In this document: positions 8,453-16,197 of the stretch, one piece after another
Numbering within the stretch: the stretch's first letter is position 1
Layout of the letters: every line of letters begins with the position of its first letter
Origin: Candidatus Rokuibacteriota bacterium
GTDB lineage: Bacteria; Methylomirabilota; Methylomirabilia; Rokubacteriales; CSP1-6
DNA length: 63,354 bases
Direction: 5' to 3'
NCBI GenBank assembly: GCA_016179965.1
Contig: JACPCF010000025.1
Coordinates: 1 to 63,354, forward strand
Translations under genes and position numbers: made by a program
Notes under the pieces: generated by a model
Databases searched by the model: none
Seen by the model: only the letters and a program-made list of their open reading frames with translations
Told to the model about the DNA's origin: nothing

Positions 8453-9864
8453 TGGTCCTCCCCGGGACGCCCGCCGCGCCGCTGCGCGTCGCCATCATCG
8501 GCTCCGGACCGGCGGCCTTCTACACGGCGGAGCACCTCCTGAAGCGGGAAGATCTCGGGGTCGAGCTCGACATGTTCGAGCGCCTGCCGACGCCGTTCGG
8601 CCTCGTGCGCGGCGGCGTGGCGCCGGATCACCAGAAGATCAAGTCCGTCGCCGCGGCCTTCGACAAGGTCGCCGCCGATCCCCGGTTCCGGTTCTACGGC
8701 TACGTCGAGTTCGGCAAGGACGTGACGCTGGCGGACCTCCGAGAGCACTACCACCAGATCGTGTACGCCACCGGCGCCCAGACCGACCGGCGCATGGGGA
8801 TTCCGGGGGAGGATCTCCGGGGGAGTCATCCGGCCACGGAGTTCGTCGCCTGGTACAACGGCCATCCCGACTACCAGGACTGCCAGTTCGACCTCCAGCA
8901 GGAGCGCGTGGCGGTGGTCGGCGTGGGCAACGTGGCGGTGGACGTGGCCCGCATCCTCTGCCGCACGCCGGACGAGCTGGCGGCCACCGACATCAGCGAG
9001 CGCGCGCTGGAGGCGCTCAGGCAGAGTCGGGTCAGGGAAGTGTACATGCTGGGACGGCGCGGGCCGGCCCAAGCGGCCTTCACCAACCCGGAGATCAAGG
9101 AGCTGGGCGCGCTCGGGGGCGCCGACATCGTCGTCCTCCCGGAAGAGGTCCGGCTGGACGAGTTGAGCCGGGCGGCGCTCGAAAAGAGCCAGGACCGGGC
9201 GACCCAGAAGAAAGTGGAGATCCTCCACGGATACGCCCAGCGAACGCCGAGCGGCAAGCCGCGGAAGCTGATTCTCCGCTTCCTGGTCTCGCCCGTCGAG
9301 CTCATCGGCAACGCGGACGGCCAGGTCGTGGCGATCCGCCTCGTGAAGAACGAGCTCCACGCCACCGCCGCCGGCACGCTTCAGCCCAGGCCCACCGACA
9401 ACCTCGAAGAGCTCCCCGTGGGGTTGGTGTTCCGCTCGGTTGGGTACAAGGGGGTCGTCCTGCCGGGCGTGCCGTTCAACGACGACTGGGGCGTCATTGT
9501 AAACGACAAGGGGCGCGTCCTGGACCCCGACACCCGCCGCCCCGTGGTGGGCGAGTACGCCGCCGGCTGGATCAAGCGCGGGCCCACAGGGGTCATCGGC
9601 ACCAACAAGCCCGACGCCGCCGAAACCGTCGTCTCCATGCTCGAAGACCTGGCCCAGGGAACGATCCTCACCCCCGCGCATCCCGAGCCGGCCGCGGCCG
9701 AGGCACTGATCCGCCAGCGCCAACCGAACTGCGTCTCCTACGCGGAGTGGCGGCGCCTCGACGAACTGGAGGTCGCGCGGGGACGGGCCGCGGGGCGCCC
9801 CCGCGTCAAGTTCACGCGCGTCGAGGAGATGCTGGCCGCCCTCGGCCCGAGACAAAAGGCTTGA
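8452..9864 (+). CDS. FprA-type ferredoxin/adrenodoxin-NADP reductase
   Basis: A cytoplasmic FAD- and NADP-dependent reductase of the adrenodoxin reductase/FprA family, about 470 residues as usual. Near the N-terminus are the FAD dinucleotide motif AIIGSGPAAFYTAEHL and the family signature FGLVRGGVAPDHQ. The NADPH Rossmann motif VVGVGNVAVDVARIL is near residue 150, and the C-terminal FAD contact is GWIKRGPTGVIGTNK. ATG 8452 is chosen over the GTG three bases earlier because it gives the usual stop-start overlap. It probably transfers electrons between NADPH and a ferredoxin. The partner is not encoded nearby. Confidence 0.93.
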   Translation: MVLPGTPAAPLRVAIIGSGPAAFYTAEHLLKREDLGVELDMFERLPTPFGLVRGGVAPDHQKIKSVAAAFDKVAADPRFRFYGYVEFGKDVTLADLREHYHQIVYATGAQTDRRMGIPGEDLRGSHPATEFVAWYNGHPDYQDCQFDLQQERVAVVGVGNVAVDVARILCRTPDELAATDISERALEALRQSRVREVYMLGRRGPAQAAFTNPEIKELGALGGADIVVLPEEVRLDELSRAALEKSQDRATQKKVEILHGYAQRTPSGKPRKLILRFLVSPVELIGNADGQVVAIRLVKNELHATAAGTLQPRPTDNLEELPVGLVFRSVGYKGVVLPGVPFNDDWGVIVNDKGRVLDPDTRRPVVGEYAAGWIKRGPTGVIGTNKPDAAETVVSMLEDLAQGTILTPAHPEPAAAEALIRQRQPNCVSYAEWRRLDELEVARGRAAGRPRVKFTRVEEMLAALGPRQKA

Positions 9865-9889
9865 CCGCGGCCCCGAGGCGCGGTTAAAT
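9861..9889 (+). promoter_or_regulatory. Promoter for the cytochrome c gene
   Basis: TTGACC at 9861-9866, a 17-base spacer, then TTAAAT. The -35 box overlaps the stop codon of the reductase gene. The leader is about 58 bases and ends in a GAGGAGGG ribosome binding site. Confidence 0.65.
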
Positions 9890-9953
9890 ACGCCGAATTG
9901 AGGGCCGACCTCGTCCGTCAAATCAAACGAGCAGACCGACAAGAGGAGGGAAC

Positions 9954-10358
9954 ATGAACGCGCGCTGGGGAGCATCCGTGGTGGGAGTCGCGGCGGCGGT
10001 GGCCGTGCTCGGGCTGGGCGCGGGAGTCTGGGCCCAGGGGAAGTGGGTCGCCCCGCCCGAGGCGAAAAACTTGAAGAACCCGATCGCCAGGTCGGACAAG
10101 GTGATCGCCGACGCCAAGAAGACCGCCGAGGCCAACTGCGTGGCCTGCCACGGCGCCAAGGGCGCCGGGGACGGCCCGGCGGCGGCCGCCCTGCCCGTGA
10201 AGCCCGCCAACTGGACGTCGCCGGCCGTTCAGGGGGAGAGCGACGGCGAGATCTTCTGGAAGATCACCAACGGCCGCGGGCCCATGCCGCCCTGGAAGCA
10301 TCTTTCCGAGAAGGATCGCTGGGCGCTGGTGCACTACATCCGGACGCTCAAGAAGTAA
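9954..10358 (+). CDS. Periplasmic monoheme cytochrome c
   Basis: A 134-residue secreted electron carrier. An N-terminal signal peptide runs to about residue 27 (cleavage near VWAQG). The single heme site is CVACH near residue 63, and the distal ligand is likely the Met in GPMPPWKHL. The C-terminal helix DRWALVHYIRTLKK is the usual end of class I c cytochromes. It has its own promoter and is followed by a strong terminator, so it is monocistronic. The redox partner cannot be inferred. Confidence 0.95.
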   Translation: MNARWGASVVGVAAAVAVLGLGAGVWAQGKWVAPPEAKNLKNPIARSDKVIADAKKTAEANCVACHGAKGAGDGPAAAALPVKPANWTSPAVQGESDGEIFWKITNGRGPMPPWKHLSEKDRWALVHYIRTLKK

Positions 10359-10376
10359 CCCCGACGGTCTCCTGAG

Positions 10377-10406
10377 GCCCCCTCCGGCTCCGGAGGGGGC
10401 GTTTGT
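10377..10406 (+). terminator. Rho-independent terminator after cytochrome c
   Basis: A near-perfect inverted repeat, GCCCCCTCCGG / CCGGAGGGGGC, separated by two bases, followed by GTTTGT. It lies 18 bases after the stop codon. Confidence 0.8.
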
Positions 10407-10415
10407 ATGTCGGGC

Positions 10416-10445
10416 TTGACTTGACCTCGAGGGCGCCTCTATAAT
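10416..10445 (+). promoter_or_regulatory. Promoter for the histidine kinase gene
   Basis: TTGACT at 10416, an 18-base spacer and a perfect TATAAT at 10440-10445. A second TTGACC overlaps it but would leave only 13 bases. The leader is about 110 bases. Confidence 0.75.
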
Positions 10446-10561
10446 TCGACGATTTTTGCGCTGCGTGGGCTTCCTCCTGCCGACCGTCCGCGGTTCCGGC
10501 CCCGCAGAGTTCCCTTCCGCGGACGATGGGGCCCGGGCCACGGGGTCTGGAAGGATCCGGA

Positions 10562-12943
10562 ATGGACCATCCTGAGCAGGAGCCACCCGACAGTCGCGCC
10601 TGGAATTCCCTCGCCGAGGTCAGCCGGGCGCTCGACTCGCTTCGGGAACGCGTGCAGCAGCTGGAACGACCCGGATCCTCCCGCGGCCCCGCCCACCCTG
10701 AGCCGCCGCTGGAGGCTCTCCGTCAGGCCGTCGGCGAGCCGCTGACCGAGGCCCAGCAGCGGGCCCTCGCCCACTTCCAGGAGATCGCGTCCATTCCGTC
10801 CACCGGCCTGGACGCCAACGAGCTCTTTGGCCTGGCGATGGACCGGATCACCCGGCTGCTGATCGTGGATCGCGCCGTCCTCTTTCTGCTGGATCCCGAC
10901 CAGGGTCGGCTGTACCCCAAGAGCTCCCGCGGGTTCCGCCGGGACGACCTCACCGAGTTCTCCATCCTGCCGGGGGAATGGCTCGTGGGACGGGCCTTCC
11001 GGGAGGGCCGGCCGGTCGTCCACTCCACCCCCGTCGGCGACACGCCGGCGGATCCGTTCATCGTTCGGTTTCCGGTCCGGGACGCGATCGCGCTGCCCAT
11101 CCGCGCCGAAGGGGAGGTCGTGGGCGTCCTCTACGCCGGCCGGCGCGGCCGCCCGGCGCCCTTCGGCGCGGACGAGGTGCAGCTGCTGCTGTTCATCGCC
11201 GACCGGGTAGGGACCGCGCTCGTTCATCGGCGCCTCGTGGACAAAATCGCCGGCCAGGTGGACCGCCTCCGGGAGCTGGTGGCGGTGTCGGTGCGGTCCA
11301 GCCTGCGCTTCGACGTCGAAGAGGCCCTCTCCTCCGCGTGCGAGGCCGGCTGTCGGCTGCTGGGGGTGCGCGGCGCCGCCATCGCCCTGACCCGCCCCGA
11401 CGGTCACCTGGGGCCGCGCGGGAGCTATGGGCTCGCGCGGGACGCCCTCGATCCGTGGCGCCCCCGACGCGACGAAGGGCTGACGGGGGACGCGTTCGCC
11501 AGCCAGCAGCCGGTGGTCTGCCCCGACCTCACGGGCCGGGCGGAGGGCGCGGACCCGTCGCTGCTGGCGCTGGGCCTGCGCTCCCTCCTCCTCGTTCCCC
11601 TCCGGACCCGAAACGGCGTGATCGGGTGCCTCTACCTGGGAGACCGGAGCGTCAAGGATTTTTCCGCCGACGAGGTCGAGGCCGCGCGACTCCTGGCCGC
11701 GCTGGCCGCGATCGCCGTGGAGAATTCGCAGCTCTACGACGAACTGCGGCGAGCGCACCACGAGCTCGAGACGACCTTCGAGCAGCTGCTCCAGAGCGAG
11801 AAGGCGCGGGCCCTGGGCGAGATGTCGGCGGGCGTCGCCCACGAGTTCAACAACGTGCTGGCGATCATCGTGGGCAAGGCTCAGCTGATGCTCGAGCGCA
11901 CGCAGGAGGCGTCGGTCCGCGAGGATCTCGGCGTCATCGAGGAGGCGGCCTGGCGCGCCGCCGACACCATCCGCCGCCTCCAGCGCTTCGCGCTGACGCG
12001 GATGGACGAGAAGCCGACCCTGCTGGATCTCAACCGGCTCATCGACGACGCCGTCACCCTGACGCGGCCGCGCTGGAAGGACGAAGCCGAGGCGCGCGGC
12101 ATCCGCGTGGAGGTGGTGACCGACCTGGAAGAGACGACACCGGTCCTCGGCGATCCGGCCGACCTCCGCGAGATGGTGACGAACCTGATCCTGAACGCGC
12201 TCGACGCCATGCCCAACGGCGGCCGCCTGCTCTTCAGCACGCGGAGACGCCCGCACGCCGTGGAGCTGGTCGTCACCGACACGGGGGGGGGGATGCCGGA
12301 GGAGGTGCGCCGCCGGGTCTTCGAGCCGTTCTTCACCACGCGCTCCCCCCAGCGCACCGGGCTGGGGCTCTCCGTCGCCCACGGCATCGTCGCGCGCCAC
12401 CGGGGAAGCATCGAGATCGAGAGCCAGGAAGGACACGGCACGACGGTGCGGATCTCCCTGCCGACCACTGCCGCGGCCGGGACCGTTCCCGCGCCGAGCC
12501 CGGGGCCCCTCGCCGAGGCCGCTGCACCCACGCACCCGCAGAGCGGGCACCCGGCGTGGGGACCCGCCGCCACGATCCTGGTCATCGAGGATGAGGATCG
12601 CCTGCGGCGGACGCTCGTGGATATGCTGACCCGGGCGGGGCACTCGGTGGAAGCGGCCCGGGATGGGCTCGACGGGTTGGCCCGCTTCCAGGGCGGGCGC
12701 TTCGACCTCGTGGTCACCGACCTCAGCATGCCCGAGTGCTCCGGCCTGGAGGTCGCCCGCGGCGTGAAGAAGATGAGCCCCGCGACCCCCGTCGTCCTGA
12801 TCACGGGCTGGGGGGATCTGCTGGACCCCGCCCGCATCGAGGAGGCGGGGGTGGATCTGATGATCGTCAAGCCGTTCCGGGTCGAGCGGGTCCTGACCGT
12901 CGTCGCCGACGCCCTGAGACTCGGACGCCGCCCCGGTTCCTGA
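10562..12943 (+). CDS. Hybrid sensor histidine kinase (GAF-GAF-HisKA-HATPase-REC)
   Basis: A cytoplasmic hybrid two-component kinase of about 793 residues. It has a short coiled N-terminus, then two GAF sensor domains (about residues 75-220 and 235-400). HisKA follows with the H-box EMSAGVAHEFNNVLAI. The ATP-binding domain has NLILNALDAMPNGG (N-box), VTDTGGGMPEEV and TGLGLSVAHG. A C-terminal receiver domain has LVIEDED, phospho-acceptor Asp in VVTDLSMP and the conserved Lys in VKPF. No transmembrane segment is seen, so the signal is cytosolic. ATG 10562 is preferred over ATG 10526 because GGAAGGA precedes it at good spacing. The stop is one base from the next gene, so signalling could be tied to the phosphatase there. 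Confidence 0.92.
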   Translation: MDHPEQEPPDSRAWNSLAEVSRALDSLRERVQQLERPGSSRGPAHPEPPLEALRQAVGEPLTEAQQRALAHFQEIASIPSTGLDANELFGLAMDRITRLLIVDRAVLFLLDPDQGRLYPKSSRGFRRDDLTEFSILPGEWLVGRAFREGRPVVHSTPVGDTPADPFIVRFPVRDAIALPIRAEGEVVGVLYAGRRGRPAPFGADEVQLLLFIADRVGTALVHRRLVDKIAGQVDRLRELVAVSVRSSLRFDVEEALSSACEAGCRLLGVRGAAIALTRPDGHLGPRGSYGLARDALDPWRPRRDEGLTGDAFASQQPVVCPDLTGRAEGADPSLLALGLRSLLLVPLRTRNGVIGCLYLGDRSVKDFSADEVEAARLLAALAAIAVENSQLYDELRRAHHELETTFEQLLQSEKARALGEMSAGVAHEFNNVLAIIVGKAQLMLERTQEASVREDLGVIEEAAWRAADTIRRLQRFALTRMDEKPTLLDLNRLIDDAVTLTRPRWKDEAEARGIRVEVVTDLEETTPVLGDPADLREMVTNLILNALDAMPNGGRLLFSTRRRPHAVELVVTDTGGGMPEEVRRRVFEPFFTTRSPQRTGLGLSVAHGIVARHRGSIEIESQEGHGTTVRISLPTTAAAGTVPAPSPGPLAEAAAPTHPQSGHPAWGPAATILVIEDEDRLRRTLVDMLTRAGHSVEAARDGLDGLARFQGGRFDLVVTDLSMPECSGLEVARGVKKMSPATPVVLITGWGDLLDPARIEEAGVDLMIVKPFRVERVLTVVADALRLGRRPGS

Positions 12944-12944
12944 C

Positions 12945-13877
12945 ATTCGTCGGCTGGCCGCCATCGATCTCGGCACCAACACGGTCCGTCTGCTCGTCGT
13001 GGAAGTCCCGCCCAGGGGGCCGCGGCGCGCGCTCGATCAGACCCAGGTCATCACTCGCCTCGGCGAAGGGCTCGCCGTCACGCGGCGCCTGGGCGAGGCC
13101 GCGATGAGCCGCACCCTCGCCGTCGTGGACGAGTTCTGCCGGCGGGCGCACGCTCAGGGCGCCGACGACATCCTGATCGTCGCCACCAGTGCCGTGCGCG
13201 AGGCCCTGAACCGTCAGGAGTTCGTGGATCGTGTGCAGCGCGCGGTCGGGCGCGCCGTGGAGGTGGTGACGGGAGAGGAAGAGGCTCGTCTCGCCCTCCT
13301 CGGCGTCCTGGACGGGCTTCCCGATCTGCCCAGCGCCTTCGTGCTGTTCGACATCGGCGGAGGGAGCACCGAGTTCATCCGGGGCCGCGAGCGACGGGTC
13401 GTGGCGGCCGTGAGCCTCCCGCTCGGGGTCGTGGGGCTCGCGGAGCGCTACATGACCGCGGGCCCGGTGGACTGGTCGCGCTACGCGGCCATGGAGCGGG
13501 AGATCCGCGTCGCACTGAGCGCCGGCCTGAGCGGGTTCGCCACCGCCTCCCAGCCCGAGCCGCTGGTCGGCACCGCCGGCACTGTGACGACGCTCGCGGC
13601 GCTGGATCAGGAGCTTCAAGCCTACGATCCCGAGCGCGTCCAGGGATACGTGCTCGAGCGGCCGCGCATCGAGCGCCTCCTCCGGCGCCTCGGAGCGCTG
13701 CCGGTGGCGGCGCGGGCCGCGCTGCCCTGCCTCGAGCCCGGGCGGGCGGACCTCATCATCCCCGGGACCGCGATCTGCCTGGCCGCCATGGAGCGCTTCG
13801 GCGCGGCGGCCATCCGCGTCAGCGACGTCGGCCTTCGCGAAGGCATCCTGATCGAGTACCTCTCCGGCTCGCCTTGA
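12945..13877 (+). CDS. Ppx/GppA-family exopolyphosphatase/pppGpp phosphatase, non-canonical start
   Basis: An ASKHA-fold phosphatase that hydrolyses polyphosphate or (p)ppGpp. Motifs are AAIDLGTNTVRLLV, GEEEARLALLGV, FDIGGGSTEF and VGTAGTVTTLAALD. The ORF track start (GTG 12999) removes the first phosphate-binding motif. The frame is open back to a stop at 12915, but no ATG, GTG or TTG lies before the motif. The only plausible starts are ATT 12945 (giving MRRLAAIDLGTN, like family N-termini) or CTG 12954. The product is about 310 residues, the size of the short Ppx/GppA form. It is tightly linked to the upstream kinase. Confidence 0.85.
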   Translation: MRRLAAIDLGTNTVRLLVVEVPPRGPRRALDQTQVITRLGEGLAVTRRLGEAAMSRTLAVVDEFCRRAHAQGADDILIVATSAVREALNRQEFVDRVQRAVGRAVEVVTGEEEARLALLGVLDGLPDLPSAFVLFDIGGGSTEFIRGRERRVVAAVSLPLGVVGLAERYMTAGPVDWSRYAAMEREIRVALSAGLSGFATASQPEPLVGTAGTVTTLAALDQELQAYDPERVQGYVLERPRIERLLRRLGALPVAARAALPCLEPGRADLIIPGTAICLAAMERFGAAAIRVSDVGLREGILIEYLSGSP

Positions 13878-13909
13878 CGGGGCTCGCGGCCCGGTGTTAG
13901 CGTCCGGGT

Positions 13910-14836
13910 GTGCTCCGAGCGTTCCTCCTTTATCTGTCCAACAAGCCCCGCCTGGGGCGGACGCTCGACCGCGTGCCGCTCACCCGCCGTCTGGTCCGGC
14001 GCTTCGTGGCCGGCACGACGGCCGAGGCGGCCTTCCCTGTCATCGAGCGCCTCCAGGTCGCCGACCTCCTCTCCGCGATCACGTACCTCGGGGAGAACGT
14101 GCTGACGGAGGCGGCGGCGCGGCGAGCCGCGGACGTCTACCTTTCCCTCTTGGACGAGATCAAGCGGCGCGACCTCCCCTGCGTCCCGTCCCTCAAGCTC
14201 ACCCACCTGGGGCTCGACCTCTCGGCGGCGCTCTGCCGCGAGAACCTCGAGCGCGTGCTGGACCGGGCCCAGGCTGCCGGGAGACTCTGCTGGATCGACA
14301 TGGAATCGTCCGCCTACACGGACCGGACCCTGGCGCTCTACGAAGCCCTCAGGCGGCGCTTCCTCAACGCGGCGTGCGTCATCCAGGCCTACCTCCGGCG
14401 GAGCGCCGACGACCTCCCACGCCTGATCGGGCTCGGCGCGACGATCCGGCTCTGCAAGGGGGCCTATCGAGAGCCCCCGCGGCTGGCATTCGTCACGAAG
14501 CGGGAGGTGGACGCGAACTACGCGCGGCTCATGGACCTGCTCTTGACCCCCGAGGCGCTCGCCCGCGGCGCGTACCCCGCCTTCGCCACCCACGATGAGC
14601 GGCTGATCGCGCGGGCGGCGGGCCGGGCGCGGGAGCTGGGGATCCCGCCCGAGAAATTCGAGATCCAGATGCTCTACGGGATCCGCCACGACCTGCGCAC
14701 CAGGATCCGGGATCAGGGACTGCGGCTCAGGGTCCTGGTCCCATTCGGGGAAGACTGGTACGGCTACTTCGTGCGCCGTCTGGCCGAGCGCCCCGCCAAC
14801 CTCCTCTTCCTCCTGAAGAACCTGGTGCGCCCGTGA
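13910..14836 (+). CDS. Proline dehydrogenase (monofunctional)
   Basis: Oxidises L-proline to pyrroline-5-carboxylate with FAD. At 308 residues it is the stand-alone PRODH size rather than PutA. Motifs of the (beta/alpha)8 FAD barrel are visible: IDMESSAYTD, IQAYLRRSADDL, RLCKGAYREPP, ATHDERL, EIQMLYGIRHDL and the C-terminal VPFGEDWYGYFVRRLAERPAN. GTG 13910 is the first in-frame start. A TTGACG sequence overlaps the stop of the preceding gene, with a poor -10 (TTAGCG). No P5C dehydrogenase partner is in the window. Confidence 0.95.
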   Translation: MLRAFLLYLSNKPRLGRTLDRVPLTRRLVRRFVAGTTAEAAFPVIERLQVADLLSAITYLGENVLTEAAARRAADVYLSLLDEIKRRDLPCVPSLKLTHLGLDLSAALCRENLERVLDRAQAAGRLCWIDMESSAYTDRTLALYEALRRRFLNAACVIQAYLRRSADDLPRLIGLGATIRLCKGAYREPPRLAFVTKREVDANYARLMDLLLTPEALARGAYPAFATHDERLIARAAGRARELGIPPEKFEIQMLYGIRHDLRTRIRDQGLRLRVLVPFGEDWYGYFVRRLAERPANLLFLLKNLVRP

Positions 14837-14938
14837 CGTCCACGCAAACACGGAGGCCAGCGGGGAGTGCTCCCTTCGCTCGGACCTCCTCGCCTCGACG
14901 GCCCCGGCTCGCTCGAGCACCGTCGCTGGCCCCCCCAT

Positions 14939-14966
14939 CCCCCCGAGGCAGGGGGCAGGCGGTTTT
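14939..14966 (+). terminator. Possible terminator after proline dehydrogenase
   Basis: A CCCCC/GGGGG stem around GAGGCA, followed about seven bases later by TTTT. It is about 100 bases after the stop, within a 286-base gene-free stretch otherwise holding only the palindromes at 14993-15020. Confidence 0.45.
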
Positions 14967-14992
14967 CTCCTGTAGCAAGAATTTGACAGTCC

Positions 14993-15020
14993 CTGACGTC
15001 AGACGCTGTCAGCGTCTGAC
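14993..15020. repeat. Overlapping perfect palindromes
   Basis: CTGACGTCAG (14993-15002) is a perfect 10-base palindrome. It overlaps a second perfect inverted repeat, GTCAGACGCTG / CAGCGTCTGAC, with one base between the arms (14998-15020). There is no T-run. It could be an operator, a REP-type element or a relic of a mobile repeat. Confidence 0.8.
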
Positions 15021-15122
15021 ACCTGCCCTCACGAGACCTCTAGAAAAGAATAGAATCTCAAGCAGTTACGGCTCGACGGGCCTGGCATCGCCGATGCAAT
15101 TTGAGACGGCGGGGCCGACACT

Positions 15123-15572
15123 ATGAACGCGCATCAAGGAGTGGCGAACCTGATGGATTACCGCCAGAGCCGGCCGTGGATGGAGCTGATTCTGCCCCTC
15201 TACTCGCTGGCGATGGTGATCCTCTACTACCGCCCCCAGGCGCTCCCGCCCGCCATCGAGGAGAAGCTGGTGGACGGGATGTTCAGGTGGGTGATCTGGG
15301 GCATCGTGGGGGCGCTGGGTGGCGTCCTCGCCCTCTCGGCCCTCTTCCTGGCCTTCTACCTCCTCTACTCGCCCGTCTACCTCGTCGAAAACGCCCGGCG
15401 GATCCTGGACCCCCACGTGTGGGTGGACCACCGGGAGGTGCGCTTCTACCTGGGGTGCTTCGTCCTGCTCGTGTCCCTGGTGGCCCTCGCGCTGATGAAT
15501 CCCGACGCCGCCCTCGTCTCCTTCGTCCTGTTGGCCGGCTCCGCCCAGTTCCTCTGGCGCTTCCTCGTCTAA
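15123..15572 (+). CDS. Hypothetical membrane protein, four predicted helices
   Basis: A 149-residue inner-membrane protein. Hydrophobic segments lie about residues 20-37, 55-83, 107-125 and 128-147. A charged stretch containing DPHVWVDHREVRFYLG sits between the second and third. The start may instead be ATG 15153, which would leave MDYRQSRPWMELILPL and has an AAGGAG sequence 11 bases upstream. No family is recognised, and no functional link to the neighbouring HNH gene is evident. Confidence 0.7.
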   Translation: MNAHQGVANLMDYRQSRPWMELILPLYSLAMVILYYRPQALPPAIEEKLVDGMFRWVIWGIVGALGGVLALSALFLAFYLLYSPVYLVENARRILDPHVWVDHREVRFYLGCFVLLVSLVALALMNPDAALVSFVLLAGSAQFLWRFLV

Positions 15573-15621
15573 CCCGGCTCTGAGCCAATCTTTTCGCCGG
15601 CTTGGGCCGCCCTCGACCCGG

Positions 15622-15650
15622 TTGACAGGCGGGGGCCTCCCGATTATCCT
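15622..15650 (+). promoter_or_regulatory. Promoter for the HNH endonuclease gene
   Basis: TTGACA at 15622-15627, a 17-base spacer and TATCCT at 15645-15650. The start codon is only 11 bases after the -10 box, so the leader is very short. Confidence 0.65.
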
Positions 15651-15661
15651 TTGAGAGGTAT

Positions 15662-16192
15662 ATGGATGAAATTGCCGTATTGGTCCTGAACTATACCTTC
15701 GAGCCGCTCCACTTCACGAATGCCAAGCGAGCCATCACGCTTCTCCTCAGCGGCAAGGCCCAGAGCGTCGAGCCGTCGCCCCGGGTGATCCGCTCCCCCT
15801 CGGTGAGCTTCCAGCTGCCGTCGGTGATCCGCCTGGCCGTGTACATCCGGAAGCCGTTCCTGGACCGGGTCGCCTTCAACAAGAAAAACATCCTGCGGCG
15901 GGACGGCTACACCTGCCAGTACTGCGCCCGGCGCGGCGAGCGGCTGACCGTGGATCACATCGTCCCGCGCTCCCGCGGCGGGGAGACGACGTGGACCAAC
16001 GTGGTGGCCGCCTGCCTCCGCTGCAACCTCCGAAAGGGCAACCGCACGCTCCACGAAGGCGCGATGACGCTGATCCGGGAGCCGGTGCATCCACAGTTCC
16101 TGTTCTCGGTCCATCTCTTACGTCACCCGCACGCGAACTCCTTCCTCGATTCCTGGCGCAAGTACCTCGTCGCCGTCCCCTCCACCCTCTGA
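15662..16192 (+). CDS. HNH endonuclease family protein
   Basis: A 176-residue nuclease-like protein of a widespread bacterial family. The N-terminal half ([19 protein letters not shown]) is typical of this stand-alone HNH type. The HNH/treble-clef core is CQYC ... [34 protein letters not shown], with two CxxC zinc pairs, the catalytic His in VDHIVP and the Asn in TNVVAAC. It lies directly upstream of uvrB (5 bases between stop and start), so it is probably cotranscribed with excision repair genes. A repair or defence role is inference. Confidence 0.9.
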   Translation: MDEIAVLVLNYTFEPLHFTNAKRAITLLLSGKAQSVEPSPRVIRSPSVSFQLPSVIRLAVYIRKPFLDRVAFNKKNILRRDGYTCQYCARRGERLTVDHIVPRSRGGETTWTNVVAACLRCNLRKGNRTLHEGAMTLIREPVHPQFLFSVHLLRHPHANSFLDSWRKYLVAVPSTL

Positions 16193-16197
16193 ATCCG

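Noticed and set aside
14833-15126. 97-residue plus ORF in the proline dehydrogenase gap
   Set aside because: Low-complexity Arg/Pro/Ser composition, it spans terminator and palindromes, and has no ribosome binding site.
15991-16197. N-terminal extension of UvrB
   Set aside because: It lies over the HNH gene in another frame. The UvrB family starts at VFQLSSDF (GTG 16198).
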